Below, one piece after another: positions 1 through 9,367 of a DNA stretch of 33,864 nucleotides; the stretch's first letter is position 1, and every line of letters starts with the position of its first letter. The DNA comes from GCA-2729515 sp036336695 (GTDB lineage: Bacteria > Myxococcota_A > UBA9160 > SMWR01), in NCBI GenBank assembly GCA_036336695.1, contig JAYZFQ010000080.1, positions 1-33,864 on the forward strand, given 5' to 3'. The notes below the pieces were generated by a model. It was not told the DNA's origin, did no database searches, and saw nothing but the letters and a program-made list of their open reading frames with translations. The translations under genes were made by a program, and so were the position numbers.

Positions 1-2
1 CC

Positions 3-176
3 GCCTCGCCCGAGACGCGCGTCGATCCCAAGCGCCTCTTGAACCTGCTGACCCAGGCCGGGGGCGGCCTGCGCGTGACTCCGGGCCAGCGCATCCACGC
101 CCCGGCCCCGGGCGGCGGCCCACGAGAACTCTTCGCAGCGACGCGGAGCCTCCTCGCGAACCTGGGAGGCCCATGA
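3..176 (+). CDS. mfd: C-terminal end of a probable transcription-repair coupling factor (Mfd), 5' truncated by the window
   Basis: An open frame runs from the window edge to a TGA at 174-176 and encodes about 57 residues, including VDPKRLLNLL, GGLRVTPGQRIHAP and a leucine-rich end. This resembles the extreme C-terminus of Mfd, where a V/IDPxxLLxL segment precedes a short strand and a final helix. In deltaproteobacteria mfd often lies just upstream of a surA-like foldase, and such a gene begins at 5423, which supports the call. The stop overlaps the ATG of the next gene (ATGA, 173-176), so the two are probably translationally coupled. Only the tail is visible and no helicase motif can be checked, so the identity is an inference from a short segment plus context. 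Confidence 0.5.
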   Translation, partial: ASPETRVDPKRLLNLLTQAGGGLRVTPGQRIHAPAPGGGPRELFAATRSLLANLGGP

Positions 177-1345
177 GATACCCTTCCGTCGTGCCGCCCA
201 GAGACGCACTCGCGGTCCGGCCGCTCGTGGTCCTGGGCTTCGTGTCGGCGCTCCTCTTCCTCGGCGCGTTCGCCCTCCGCGTGGCGTGGCTTCCGGTCGT
301 TCCGGGCTTCGACGACGCAGAGCACCTCCGTGCAGCGGTTGCCTGGCAACAGACAGGTCGTCTCTCGACCGACGGCCCGTTCGTCCGCGTGCCGCTCTGG
401 CCGGCCCTCCTTGGCACGCTGTCCCACGTATTCCGGCCCGGCACCGCCGTACTCGTCGTGCAACTGGTCAGTGTGTTCGTCACCCTGGGCCTCGCGATTG
501 CATTTTCCCGGCGCGTGTCGGCGCAACGTGCGTTGCCCCTTGCAGCGGTCGCGGTACCCGTGCTGCTCTTCGCCACGAGTCCCCAGCTGTTTCTCTACGC
601 GGCCCACGCCGTGAACGAGTTGTGGATCGGAATGCTCGCGGCGGTCGTGCTCTTTCTCGGCACGATGCGCGAACGCCGGGGCATCGGAGCGCTCGGCGCG
701 GCCTGCGGTGCGGCAGCGATGACGAAACTCTCGATGGGTTTTCTGTCCGTGCCCGCCTTGTGGTTCAGCTGGCCCGGGGAACCCCGGCGGCGGGCCGGAC
801 GCCTGGCGAGACTCGGTCTGGGAGCCGCGCTCGTGGTCGTCCCCCTCGTCGTGCTGCATGCGGTCCAGAGACCGGGGCTTCCCCTCGACAACACCTCGGC
901 CTTCACGCTCGGGGAATACACCCCCCAGGAGTGGCTGGCGTTGGGGGACCCCCGGGAACGACGCGAAGCGGCACTGGCGAACTTCTGGGGCAACCTGGCG
1001 GGCAACCCCACCGGCTACGCCCGAGACGCGGTACATCGGTTGGGTCGATGGATCACGCGTCCGGCCAGCGCCGACTTCGCCCTCTACGTACCGGGGTTCC
1101 CGAAGCGCACCGTCGGCATCTGGGAGAGCAGCGTCCTCGGCATTCTCCTCGTGCTCGCGGTGCTCGGCACGACGCGACACACGGCACCCATCTGGATCTT
1201 CGTCGCGGCGATCCCGTTGCTCTGCGCTTTCCCGGTTCACGTGCCGTTCACACCGAAGATCATCCCGATCTTCCCGTGTGTTCTCCTGGCACCACTCGGG
1301 CTCGCTCGCCTGTCAGCGCTCGGGAAGGGTGAAGGCGACCAGTGA
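173..1345 (+). CDS. GT39/ArnT-like polytopic membrane glycosyltransferase
   Basis: This 390-residue protein is strongly hydrophobic, with many predicted membrane segments. The first is near residues 20-45. An acidic motif, PGFDDAEHLRAA, follows in the first periplasmic loop, where lipid-phosphate-sugar-using GT-C enzymes (PMT/ArnT family, GT39) carry their catalytic aspartates. The spacing from this loop to the later FVRVPLWPALLG segment also fits that family. It would transfer a sugar from a polyprenyl-phosphate donor on the outer face of the inner membrane; the acceptor is unknown. The start overlaps the previous stop as ATGA. The last 33 bp (1313-1345) overlap the 3' end of the convergent quinoprotein gene. 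At 390 residues it is shorter than typical ArnT. The family call is fair, but the specific function is not assignable. Confidence 0.7.
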   Translation: MRYPSVVPPRDALAVRPLVVLGFVSALLFLGAFALRVAWLPVVPGFDDAEHLRAAVAWQQTGRLSTDGPFVRVPLWPALLGTLSHVFRPGTAVLVVQLVSVFVTLGLAIAFSRRVSAQRALPLAAVAVPVLLFATSPQLFLYAAHAVNELWIGMLAAVVLFLGTMRERRGIGALGAACGAAAMTKLSMGFLSVPALWFSWPGEPRRRAGRLARLGLGAALVVVPLVVLHAVQRPGLPLDNTSAFTLGEYTPQEWLALGDPRERREAALANFWGNLAGNPTGYARDAVHRLGRWITRPASADFALYVPGFPKRTVGIWESSVLGILLVLAVLGTTRHTAPIWIFVAAIPLLCAFPVHVPFTPKIIPIFPCVLLAPLGLARLSALGKGEGDQ

Positions 1346-3265
1346 GTCGCCGGCGGGCACGCCGAAAAGCCCGTGCCCCCCGGCAGCAACCACGACCCAC
1401 TGGGGTCCATCTTCGCGCAAGCGGTACGTCATCGGCGTGGCCTGGGCACCGGTCGGAAGTCGGCCGCGCCAGAGTTCCTCTCCGGTCTCCGTATCGAAGG
1501 CCCGCAGGTAGTGGTCCGTCGTTGCACCGATGAAGGTCAAGCCGCTCGCGGTCGTCACGGGGCCGCCCAGGTTGGGCACGCCCTCGGGAAGGAACAGCCA
1601 GACCGGGAACGGCGCCATGTCCCGCGAGGTGCCGAGGGGCCGCTCCCAACGGATCTCTCCCGTCGCGACATCGATGCCGAAGAGCTTGCCCCAGGGCGGC
1701 GGATTGCACGGTGCGCCCGAGCCCGACATCAGCACGTCACGCTGCACGCCATACGGCGTCCCGGCCTGGGGTTCGAAGCCGAAATCGGGGGGGCCGTCCG
1801 GGAACATGGCGTTCCATTCCGGCCGCGGAATCAAGCGGATCAAGCCGGCGACCTGGGAACTGTTCACCACGAGAATGCCGCGGCCCTCGTCGATGGAGAG
1901 GCTTCCCCAGTTGACGCCCCCGACATAACCCGGAAACTGCACCGTGCCCTGGAGCGAGGGCGGCGTGAAGATCCCCTCCGAACGCAACGAGGCGATCTTC
2001 TCCTCGCATTCCCAGCGATCCCACGGCGTCGGACCCCACGCGTCTTCGGGAGTCAGTTCGGCCGGATGGATGGGCGGAGGGCGCGTGGGGAAGGGCTGGG
2101 TGGGCGAGAGAGACTCTCCGTCTACGGGACCCTGGGGCACCGGCAATTCTTCCACGGGGAAGAGCGGCACGCCGTTTCTCCGGTCGAGGAAGAAGAGGTG
2201 GCCCATCTTCGTCGCCTGGACCACTGCCGGAATGACTTCCCCGTTCCGGTGGAAGTCGAAGAGCACCGGCTGCGCCGCGACATCGTAGTCCCAGACGTCG
2301 TGGTGCACGGTCTGAAAGCTCCAGGCCACGTCGCCCGTATTCGCGTCGAGGGCAACGATCGAGCTCGAGTACTCGTCCAGGCCATCCCGATGACCGCCGT
2401 AGTAGTCGGGCGACGTGTTCCCGGTCGGAACGAAGACGAGGGAAAGCTCGGGGTCGCCGGACAGGGTGGTCCACGCATTGGTCGTGCCCCGGCGATAGGC
2501 AACGCCGGCGGGTGGCGGTGGGGCGTCGTCGGGAACCGGATCCCAGGCCCAGAGCTGTTCGCCGGTGCGCGCGTCGAAGGCACGCACGACCCCGCCGGGC
2601 ATGTCGGCCCGCCGGTTGTCGAGCACCATGGTGCCCGTCACGACCCGGTCACCGATTACCAGGGGAGCAGAAGTCACCCCGTATTCGCCGGGCCGCACGT
2701 CGCCGACACCCCCGCGGAGATCCACGGTTCCGTCGTCCCCGAAATCCCGACAGGGCTGGCCCGTCGTGGCATCCAGGGCGATCAAGCGAGCATCGAGCGT
2801 CCCCGTGAAGATCCGCGTCGCACAGGCGGCACCGGGCTCGGCGCGCGCGTCGCGCCAGGCCGAGACGCCGCGGCAATTGACGAGGTACATCCCCGTGTGG
2901 TCGACCTCGGGGTCGTGCACCCAACGCTCCTGGCCCGTTTCCGCATCCAGCGAGATCACGCGGTTGAAGGGCGTGCAGAAGACGAGTGACTCGTCCACGA
3001 GAATGGGCGTCACCTGGAGCGCACTCGGCATCTTCGCGCCGCCGGTTCCATCGTCGAAATCGCCGGAACGGTAGACCCAGGCGATCTCGAGGTCGTCCAC
3101 GTTCTGGGGATCGATCTGGGTCAGGGGCGAGTAACGCGTGGCAGCCTCGCTGCCGCCATAGGCAGGCCAACCGCCCAGCGGACCCCCGGGTTCGGGCGCG
3201 GGCGCGCCACAAGCGAGCACCGAAACACCGAAGCACACGAGAAAGGCACGCAGCAGTCCATTCAT
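1313..3265 (-). CDS. PQQ-dependent (quinoprotein glucose dehydrogenase-like) dehydrogenase, lipoprotein form
   Basis: From the ATG at 3265 the protein has 650 residues. It starts with a lipoprotein signal peptide ending in VLAC (Cys19), so it is probably anchored at a membrane facing the periplasm. The rest is an eight-bladed PQQ propeller: GWPAYGG near residue 33, HHDVWDYDVAAQP, NWGSLSIDE, CNPPPWGKLFGID and, near the C-terminus, GGPVTTASGLTFIGATTD and PTGAQATPMTY. These match the membrane glucose/polyol dehydrogenase branch (gcd-like). The five-helix N-terminal quinone domain of E. coli Gcd is absent and replaced by the lipid anchor. It would oxidise a sugar or alcohol and pass electrons to a quinone or cytochrome. 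The open frame extends further upstream, but the ATG at 3265 is the only start that gives a signal peptide. No PQQ synthesis gene is in the window. Confidence 0.88.
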   Translation of the reverse strand: MNGLLRAFLVCFGVSVLACGAPAPEPGGPLGGWPAYGGSEAATRYSPLTQIDPQNVDDLEIAWVYRSGDFDDGTGGAKMPSALQVTPILVDESLVFCTPFNRVISLDAETGQERWVHDPEVDHTGMYLVNCRGVSAWRDARAEPGAACATRIFTGTLDARLIALDATTGQPCRDFGDDGTVDLRGGVGDVRPGEYGVTSAPLVIGDRVVTGTMVLDNRRADMPGGVVRAFDARTGEQLWAWDPVPDDAPPPPAGVAYRRGTTNAWTTLSGDPELSLVFVPTGNTSPDYYGGHRDGLDEYSSSIVALDANTGDVAWSFQTVHHDVWDYDVAAQPVLFDFHRNGEVIPAVVQATKMGHLFFLDRRNGVPLFPVEELPVPQGPVDGESLSPTQPFPTRPPPIHPAELTPEDAWGPTPWDRWECEEKIASLRSEGIFTPPSLQGTVQFPGYVGGVNWGSLSIDEGRGILVVNSSQVAGLIRLIPRPEWNAMFPDGPPDFGFEPQAGTPYGVQRDVLMSGSGAPCNPPPWGKLFGIDVATGEIRWERPLGTSRDMAPFPVWLFLPEGVPNLGGPVTTASGLTFIGATTDHYLRAFDTETGEELWRGRLPTGAQATPMTYRLREDGPQWVVVAAGGHGLFGVPAGDSLVAFTLPER

Positions 3266-3351
3266 GCCCCGCAGCTTACAACGAGACCCGGCGGCTTCTG
3301 CACTGCGCTTCCGGGGCCTCCGGGAACCGCGACTCTCCGCCCCCTCGCGCA

Positions 3352-5346
3352 TCAACCGGCGATTCCCAGGAACAACGTCCCGGCGAAGGCCACCAGCCAG
3401 CCACAGAGCACGGCCCGCGCGCCGTGGGCCGTGCGCGCCGCCAACCAGGCATCCACCGCCGAATAGCCCGCGGCGAAGGCCAGCGCGAGCGGCGCCGTCA
3501 GGAAGAGCAGGTAGGGCGCCTTCGCCTGGGCGAAGAACGCGAGCTGGTAGGTCAACGTCACGAAGGCGAGCAACGCCGCCCAGCCCACCGTCGCCAGGAA
3601 ACCCAGGGCGAGGCGGCGGCGCGGATCCCCGGTGCCCAGGGCCTCCCCGACCAGGACCCCGATGCCCAGCAACAACAGCAGCGTCGCGGGAACCGCGAGC
3701 CAATAGCCCGCGCTCATGAACGCGTAGTTCCAGAAGGGGTGCCGATGCCACGGATCGGTAACGCCGCCGATGAACCCGTCGCCCCAGAAAGTCGAATAGA
3801 ACGCGTCGGCGAACGAATGGAACCCCGAGAGGTAGGGGCGCACCAGGGACTCACCGAAACCCAGGAAGTAGGCCGGCGTATGGAAACCCGGCTGTTGCCA
3901 CCACCGCTGGTCGGCCCCGGGCAGGTTCCAGTTGCCGAGGACCGGCGTACCCGTGAGCAACCAGGTTCGCAGGTAGAACCACCCCGCGACCAAGAGGAAC
4001 ACGCCGGCGAAGCCTGCGAGCACGCCGAACGCCCGGCGCGGACCAGCACCTTCGATCCGCAGGAGTTTCCAGCCAAGGAAGCAGAAGACGACCGGGAGCG
4101 TCACGAGCACGGTGAACTTCGTCAGCGCCGCGGCGGCGAGAAGTCCCGCTGCGAGAACCACACCGATCCAGCCGGTGCGGCCCGCGAGAAGGAGAGCCAC
4201 CACCGCGGCGAGCCCGCCGCCGGCGAGCGCTGCGTGGAGCGGCTCGTTCGAAAAGTAGGCCGCGCTGTAGAGGTTCACGGGCAGCACCGCAGCAAACAAG
4301 GCCGCGAGCCCGGCCCGCCACGGCGCGTCGGGAAACAAGCGGCGCGCCAGCCACCAGGCGATCCACACCGTGGCGAGCCCCGCCAACAGCGGCAACGCCT
4401 TGAGCCCCGCGTTGCCCAGGCCGAGCCCCTCGACGCCGGCCGCCAGGGCGTAGAAGAGCGGCGGATGGTACGTAGACCAACCCTCGGCCGGTGCCGGCAA
4501 CGCCCCCGTCGCTCCGAGGTGCTGGACGTAGGCCAGGTGGTGCCGGGCATCGAAGCCCAGCTGCGGCGGCATGCCCAGCACCCGGATGGCCAAGGGGCCG
4601 AGCCAGGCAGCGGTGGCAACGAGGGGCACGGCGAGCGCCGCACCGGCCCCGGATCCGCCCCCAGGGCGCCGGTGCAGCAACCAGAAGGCCAGCGCACCTG
4701 CGAAGAACAAACCCAGCAGCGTGTCCCAGGTACGCGCGACAGCCTCTCCCGGCGTCTCGACCGCGAGGGCACGGGGATTGGGACGGGTGTCGTCCGCGGG
4801 GACGGCCGGCAACTCCGCCGTCTCGTCGACGCGAACCAACCAGCGGCCCGGGTCGCCCGCGGTTCCCGCCGGCGGCGTCACGCCGGAGCTCTCGAGCGCC
4901 AGGAGTCCGGGGCCGTGGGGGTTGCGCACGTCGACGCGTAGGGACAGCGGGCGCCCCCCGCTCACTGGCGCCAGGGTCACGGTCCCCGCGGCATGACCGC
5001 GGCCCACCGGCGGCAGGAACTCGGCAACCGCCACGCCGTCGATCCAGACCTGCGCTTCGCCCAGGCTCCGCACGGAAAGCGCCGCCCCCGCCTCGACGGT
5101 GTCGGGGGCGAACCGGGCCTCGAAGCGCGTCACCGGCACCGAGACCTCCCCCCACTGCTGGAGATCGGCCGAAACCGGCACCGGGGCCATGAGCCACGGC
5201 GTGCGCGACGGAACGACCCACGGGACGGCTGCGGAAAAGCCGCAGCGCAGCACCACCGCAGCGAGCGGCAACACCAGGATCGCCGCCGCCGCCGCCCACT
5301 CCAGGGGCCGGCTGGCCCTCGCCCCGATCGCTCCGGTCCGCGGCAC
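3352..5346 (-). CDS. GT39-like membrane glycosyltransferase with an N-terminal periplasmic beta-rich domain
   Basis: This 664-residue protein uses a GTG start at 5346. A single membrane segment (about residues 17-37) is followed by about 150 soluble residues rich in strand patterns (QVWIDGVAVAEF, LSLRVDVRNPHGPG) that look like a jelly-roll carbohydrate-binding-like fold. A polytopic GT-C core follows. It holds the signature GFDARHHLAYVQHL and later STYHPPLFYALA, the Asp/His loop and HPP motif common in GT39/PMT-like proteins that use polyprenyl-phosphate sugars. At least ten further hydrophobic segments follow. It lies 86 bp upstream of the quinoprotein gene on the same strand and is divergent from the surA-like gene. 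Donor and acceptor are unknown. The family call is good; the fold of the N-terminal domain is inferred from sequence pattern only. Confidence 0.75.
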   Translation of the reverse strand: MPRTGAIGARASRPLEWAAAAAILVLPLAAVVLRCGFSAAVPWVVPSRTPWLMAPVPVSADLQQWGEVSVPVTRFEARFAPDTVEAGAALSVRSLGEAQVWIDGVAVAEFLPPVGRGHAAGTVTLAPVSGGRPLSLRVDVRNPHGPGLLALESSGVTPPAGTAGDPGRWLVRVDETAELPAVPADDTRPNPRALAVETPGEAVARTWDTLLGLFFAGALAFWLLHRRPGGGSGAGAALAVPLVATAAWLGPLAIRVLGMPPQLGFDARHHLAYVQHLGATGALPAPAEGWSTYHPPLFYALAAGVEGLGLGNAGLKALPLLAGLATVWIAWWLARRLFPDAPWRAGLAALFAAVLPVNLYSAAYFSNEPLHAALAGGGLAAVVALLLAGRTGWIGVVLAAGLLAAAALTKFTVLVTLPVVFCFLGWKLLRIEGAGPRRAFGVLAGFAGVFLLVAGWFYLRTWLLTGTPVLGNWNLPGADQRWWQQPGFHTPAYFLGFGESLVRPYLSGFHSFADAFYSTFWGDGFIGGVTDPWHRHPFWNYAFMSAGYWLAVPATLLLLLGIGVLVGEALGTGDPRRRLALGFLATVGWAALLAFVTLTYQLAFFAQAKAPYLLFLTAPLALAFAAGYSAVDAWLAARTAHGARAVLCGWLVAFAGTLFLGIAG

Positions 5347-5422
5347 CGCAGCCGAGGGTAGCCGAGCCGGGCGTCGTTCCGGCAGAGCGACCGGGCTATT
5401 CTCCGCAGCGCCGGAGATTCAG

Positions 5423-6508
5423 ATGCGCCCCAGACGCTTCGCCCTTTTCGCTGTGGTCCTTCTCGCCGTGGCCCTCCTCGCCAGGCCGAACCCGGCGGCG
5501 GCCGAGGAGGTTCTCGTCGACGGGATCGCTGCCCAGGTCGGGAACGAAATCGTCCTGATCTCCGAGGTCATGGAACTCGTCGCCAGCCGGGAGCGCACCT
5601 TGCGCGCCAAGGGCGCTTCCGAAAGCGATATCGCCCTGATCCGGTCGGACGGACTCGAGTCGGTGATCGAATCGCGCCTCCTCGACCGGGTCATCCGGGA
5701 CGCAAAACTGGGCGCGACGGACGCCGAGGTGGATGCGACGATCGAGGCGATCGCGCGAGAGAACAACATCAGCGTCGTCGAGATCCAGAAAGCCGTGGTC
5801 GCGCAACAGCTGCAGTGGGCGGATTACCGAAAACAGATCCAACAGGAACTGGAGCGCCGCAAAGTCGTCAACGCGGTGCTCGGCTCGAAGATCACGATCG
5901 ACGACGACGACGTCGAAACGCTCTACCGCAGCCGCTACGCCGACCAACCGGAAGCAGGCACAGAGATCCACCTCCGCCAGATTCTCGTACCCGCGAACGA
6001 AGAGGGTGGGGTCTCCCTCGCCGAAGCCTGCCGGCTCGCAGGCAGGGCCCGCGAGCGCGTCGTGAAGGGCGAACCCTTCGATCAGGTCGCATCCCGGTAC
6101 TCCGTCGTGGCGGTGCAGCGTGGGGGAGATCTCGGGTGGGTCCACCTCGACTCGGTCGCGGGCTGGATGGCCGAGATCATCGAACCCCTCCGGCCGGGAG
6201 AAATCAGCAAGGTCCACGAACTCCCCATTGCCTGCACGTTCGTCCAGGTGGTCGACCGCAAGGAGTGGAAGCCCGTCTCGCTCGAAGCGAGTCAGGACGC
6301 CCTGCGCCAGGAGATCTACGAGGAGAAGCTCATGGCGGAATACCGCGAATGGATGGAAGAACTGCGGGATCAGACATTCATCGAACGCCGGGGCTACTTC
6401 GCCGATGCTGCGCGTTTCCGGCCCGAAAGCGGAAAGAGCGAGTTCGAGGCCGGCCTCTCCGGGGAGAGCGTGCTCCAGAAATCTCCCGAGGCCGCCCCCG
6501 CCCAGTGA
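5423..6508 (+). CDS. surA: SurA-type periplasmic peptidyl-prolyl isomerase/foldase
   Basis: This 361-residue protein begins with a clear Sec signal peptide (RRFALFAVVLLAVALLA, cleavage near AAAEE), preceded by GGAG eight bases before the ATG at 5423. The N-terminal helical region (LVDGIAAQVGNEIVLISEV, about residues 29-47) matches SurA_N, where a new chain chaperone contacts unfolded outer-membrane proteins. One parvulin (PpiC) domain follows at about residues 185-280, with HLRQILVP, EPFDQVASRYS, GGDLGWV and LRPGEISKV. E. coli SurA has two parvulin domains; the single-domain form is common in deltaproteobacteria. Its last codon and stop overlap the GTG of uvrA (GTGA at 6505-6508), so both are likely co-translated. 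The upstream open frame antisense to the GT39 gene was rejected as N-terminal sequence. Confidence 0.88.
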   Translation: MRPRRFALFAVVLLAVALLARPNPAAAEEVLVDGIAAQVGNEIVLISEVMELVASRERTLRAKGASESDIALIRSDGLESVIESRLLDRVIRDAKLGATDAEVDATIEAIARENNISVVEIQKAVVAQQLQWADYRKQIQQELERRKVVNAVLGSKITIDDDDVETLYRSRYADQPEAGTEIHLRQILVPANEEGGVSLAEACRLAGRARERVVKGEPFDQVASRYSVVAVQRGGDLGWVHLDSVAGWMAEIIEPLRPGEISKVHELPIACTFVQVVDRKEWKPVSLEASQDALRQEIYEEKLMAEYREWMEELRDQTFIERRGYFADAARFRPESGKSEFEAGLSGESVLQKSPEAAPAQ

Positions 6509-9336
6509 GCGCCGGCGTTCCCTCGCCCGAGGCGATCGTCGTTCGCGGAGCCCGGGAGCACAATCTCCAGGACATCGAAGTCCGGATTCCACGCGATCGC
6601 CTCGTCGTGGTGACCGGCCTCTCGGGTTCGGGGAAGTCTTCCCTCGCCTTCGACACCCTCTATGCCGAAGGCCAGCGGCGCTATGTCGAGTCCCTCTCGG
6701 CCTACGCTCGCCAGTTTCTCGACCAGATGAGCAAGCCCGATGTCGACTCGATCGATGGCCTCTCCCCGGCGATCGCCATCGCCCAGAAGACCCTCGGACG
6801 CAGTCCGCGGTCGACCGTCGGAACCACGACCGAGGTCGCGGACTACCTGCGCCTGCTGTTCGCGCGGGCCGGCGACCCCCACTGCCCGAACTGCGGCCGC
6901 CCCATCGCGAGCCAGACTCCCCAGCAGATGACCGACCGGGTGCTCGCCCTCGGCGCGGGAACGAAGCTGCAGGTGCTTGCCCCCATCGTCCGCGATCGCA
7001 AGGGCACCTACGGCAAGGAACTCGACCAGCTGAGACGCCAGGGCTACGTGCGCGCGAGGATCGACGGACAATTCCGGGACCTGGCGGACGACATCACGTT
7101 GCGGCGCTCCGAACGCCACAGCATCGCGGTGGTCGTGGATCGCCTCGTCGTCAAGGAGTCCGCACGGGGCAGGATCACCGAATCGATCGAGACGGCGCTC
7201 CGCCTCGCGAGCGGGCTCGTGACTCTCGACGTAGGACCCGGGCAGGAAGAAGTGGGCCTCTCGGAGACGAGCGCTTGTGCCGACTGCGGCATCTCCCTGC
7301 CGGAGATCGCTCCCCGGCTCTTCTCGTTCAACAGTCCCCACGGCGCCTGCCCCGAGTGCGGCGGCCTGGGCACGCGCGCCGAGTTCGATCCGGCCCTGGT
7401 CGTTCCCGACGGCTCGCTGTCGCTTCGCGCCGGTGCGATCGCCCCCTGGAGCGGCCGGAGAGCGCCGCGCTACTACGCCGGCCTACTCGACGCCCTCGCC
7501 GAGCACTTCGCAATCGACCTCGACGCCGCCTGGGAACGCCTCCCCCTACGCGCGCGCCGCGGCATCCTCGAAGGGGGCATCGCTCTCGAGCTGGAACTGG
7601 GGCGCGGGCGCAAGGGCGCACGCTATGCGCGCGAGTGGGACGGTGTCCTCGGGGAACTCGCGCGCCGCTACGAAGCGGGCCGCGAGTCGGAACGCGAGCG
7701 CCTGGCCCGTTACCGGAGTCCACGTCCCTGCCCGGAATGCGAGGGCTCCCGCCTGCGACCCGAAGCCCGGAGCGTACGCCTCTGTGGGGAGTCGATCGCA
7801 GCCGTCAATGCCCAGACCATCGCCCAGGCCGGGGCCTGGCTCGACGGACTCGTCTTGCGGGACGGCCAACGACAGATCGCAGACCGGGTGCTTCACGAAA
7901 TCCGGGAGCGACTGCGCTTTCTGGAGGACGTGGGCCTTGGTTACCTCACCCTCGCGCGGTCCAGCGCCACGCTTTCGGGCGGGGAAGCCCAGCGCATCCG
8001 TCTCGCGACCCAGGTCGGCGCATCGCTCGTCGGCGTGCTCTACATCCTCGACGAGCCGTCGATCGGCCTGCACCCCCGCGACAACCGGCGCCTGCTCGAC
8101 AGCCTCGAGCGGCTTCGCGATGCGGGAAACAGCGTGATCGTGGTGGAACACGACGAGGAGACGATCCGGAGCGCCGACCACGTCGTGGACATGGGTCCGG
8201 GGGCGGGCCTGCATGGCGGCCGGATCGTGGCCCAGGGACCGCCCGGCAGCATCGAACAAGACGCGGAATCCCTGACGGGGGCCTACCTCTCCGGCCGGCG
8301 CGCAATTCCGGTTCCGCCGCGGCGACGCCCTCCCGGGCGGCGCGCCGTGGTCATCACCGGTTGCCGGGAACACAACCTCAAGGACGTGACGCTCCGCCTC
8401 CCGCTCGGCGTGTTCACCGTGGTAACAGGTGTCAGCGGCTCCGGGAAGTCCACACTCGTCAACGACACGCTGCACCGGGTGCTGGCAGCGCGCCTGCACG
8501 GCGCCCTCACGCCCCCCGGCCGCTTCTCTCGCATCGCCGGAGTCGACGAGCTGGACAAGGTCGTCGCCGTGGACCAGGCACCGATCGGGCGCACGCCGCG
8601 CAGCAATCCCGCGACCTACGTCGGCGTCTTCGACGCGATCCGCAAACTGTTCAGCCAGGTCCCCGAGGCTCGGGTGCGGGGGTACGGTCCCGGCCGCTTT
8701 TCCTTCAACGTCAAGGGCGGACGCTGCGAGACTTGCCAGGGCGACGGCGTCTTCCGCGTGGAAATGCACTTCCTTCCGGACCTGTTCGTCACCTGCGAGG
8801 TCTGCCGGGGCCGACGCTACAACCGGGAAACGCTCGACATCGCGTACAAGGACCGCACGATCGCCGACGTTCTGGAAATGACCGTCGAAGAAGCTCTCGG
8901 TTTCTTCGAAGCCGTGCCATCGATACGGCGCATCCTCGAAACGCTGCACGAAGTGGGCCTCGGCTATCTGCACCTCGGACAGGCGGCGACGACGCTTTCG
9001 GGCGGGGAGGCCCAGCGCATCAAGCTCGCGCGAGAACTCTCCCGGCGCAGCACCGGGCGGAGTCTCTACCTGCTCGACGAACCCACCACCGGTCTCCATT
9101 TCGCCGACGTCGAAAAGCTGCTCGAAGTCCTGAACCGCCTGGTCGATGCCGGCAACACCGTCGTTGTGATCGAACATCACCCGGACGTCGTCAAGACCGC
9201 AGACCACGTCATCGACCTGGGGCCCGAGGGCGGGGAAAAGGGCGGGGAGATCATCATCGAAGGCACGCCCGAAGAAGTGGCCCAGCACCCGGTCTCCCAC
9301 ACGGGGCGCGCTCTGGCACCGTTGCTGTTCGACTAG
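6505..9336 (+). CDS. uvrA: UvrABC excinuclease subunit A
   Basis: This 943-residue protein is close to the usual 940 of UvrA. It is the DNA-damage recognition ATPase of nucleotide excision repair, acting as a dimer that loads UvrB. The first ABC module has Walker A GLSGSGKSS (Lys44) followed by EGQRRYVESLSAYARQFL. Zinc ligands CPNC and the CxxC pairs CADC/CPEC are present. The signature LSGGEAQRIRLATQ and Walker B LYILDEPSIGLHP complete it. The second module has GVSGSGKSTLVND, the zinc finger CETC...CEVC, LSGGEAQRIKLAREL and LYLLDEPTTGLHF. All catalytic elements look intact. The start is the GTG at 6505 inside the surA stop; the long in-frame upstream extension lies within surA in another frame and is not coding. 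A probable Mfd tail lies at the left edge, so two repair genes share the region. Confidence 0.97.
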   Translation: MSAGVPSPEAIVVRGAREHNLQDIEVRIPRDRLVVVTGLSGSGKSSLAFDTLYAEGQRRYVESLSAYARQFLDQMSKPDVDSIDGLSPAIAIAQKTLGRSPRSTVGTTTEVADYLRLLFARAGDPHCPNCGRPIASQTPQQMTDRVLALGAGTKLQVLAPIVRDRKGTYGKELDQLRRQGYVRARIDGQFRDLADDITLRRSERHSIAVVVDRLVVKESARGRITESIETALRLASGLVTLDVGPGQEEVGLSETSACADCGISLPEIAPRLFSFNSPHGACPECGGLGTRAEFDPALVVPDGSLSLRAGAIAPWSGRRAPRYYAGLLDALAEHFAIDLDAAWERLPLRARRGILEGGIALELELGRGRKGARYAREWDGVLGELARRYEAGRESERERLARYRSPRPCPECEGSRLRPEARSVRLCGESIAAVNAQTIAQAGAWLDGLVLRDGQRQIADRVLHEIRERLRFLEDVGLGYLTLARSSATLSGGEAQRIRLATQVGASLVGVLYILDEPSIGLHPRDNRRLLDSLERLRDAGNSVIVVEHDEETIRSADHVVDMGPGAGLHGGRIVAQGPPGSIEQDAESLTGAYLSGRRAIPVPPRRRPPGRRAVVITGCREHNLKDVTLRLPLGVFTVVTGVSGSGKSTLVNDTLHRVLAARLHGALTPPGRFSRIAGVDELDKVVAVDQAPIGRTPRSNPATYVGVFDAIRKLFSQVPEARVRGYGPGRFSFNVKGGRCETCQGDGVFRVEMHFLPDLFVTCEVCRGRRYNRETLDIAYKDRTIADVLEMTVEEALGFFEAVPSIRRILETLHEVGLGYLHLGQAATTLSGGEAQRIKLARELSRRSTGRSLYLLDEPTTGLHFADVEKLLEVLNRLVDAGNTVVVIEHHPDVVKTADHVIDLGPEGGEKGGEIIIEGTPEEVAQHPVSHTGRALAPLLFD

Positions 9337-9367
9337 CGCGCTGCCGGGTCCTGCCCGCTGAGCGGCG

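Noticed and set aside
1373..2989. Long plus-strand open frame (538 codons) across the quinoprotein gene
   Set aside because: It is antisense to a gene with clear family motifs, is rich in Arg/Gly/His/Val as expected of a shadow in GC-rich DNA, and shows no domain.
2986..4941. Long plus-strand open frame (651 codons) opposite the GT39-like gene
   Set aside because: Very rich in Arg, Glu, Gln and Gly without hydrophobic pattern or motif; the opposite strand encodes a coherent membrane protein.
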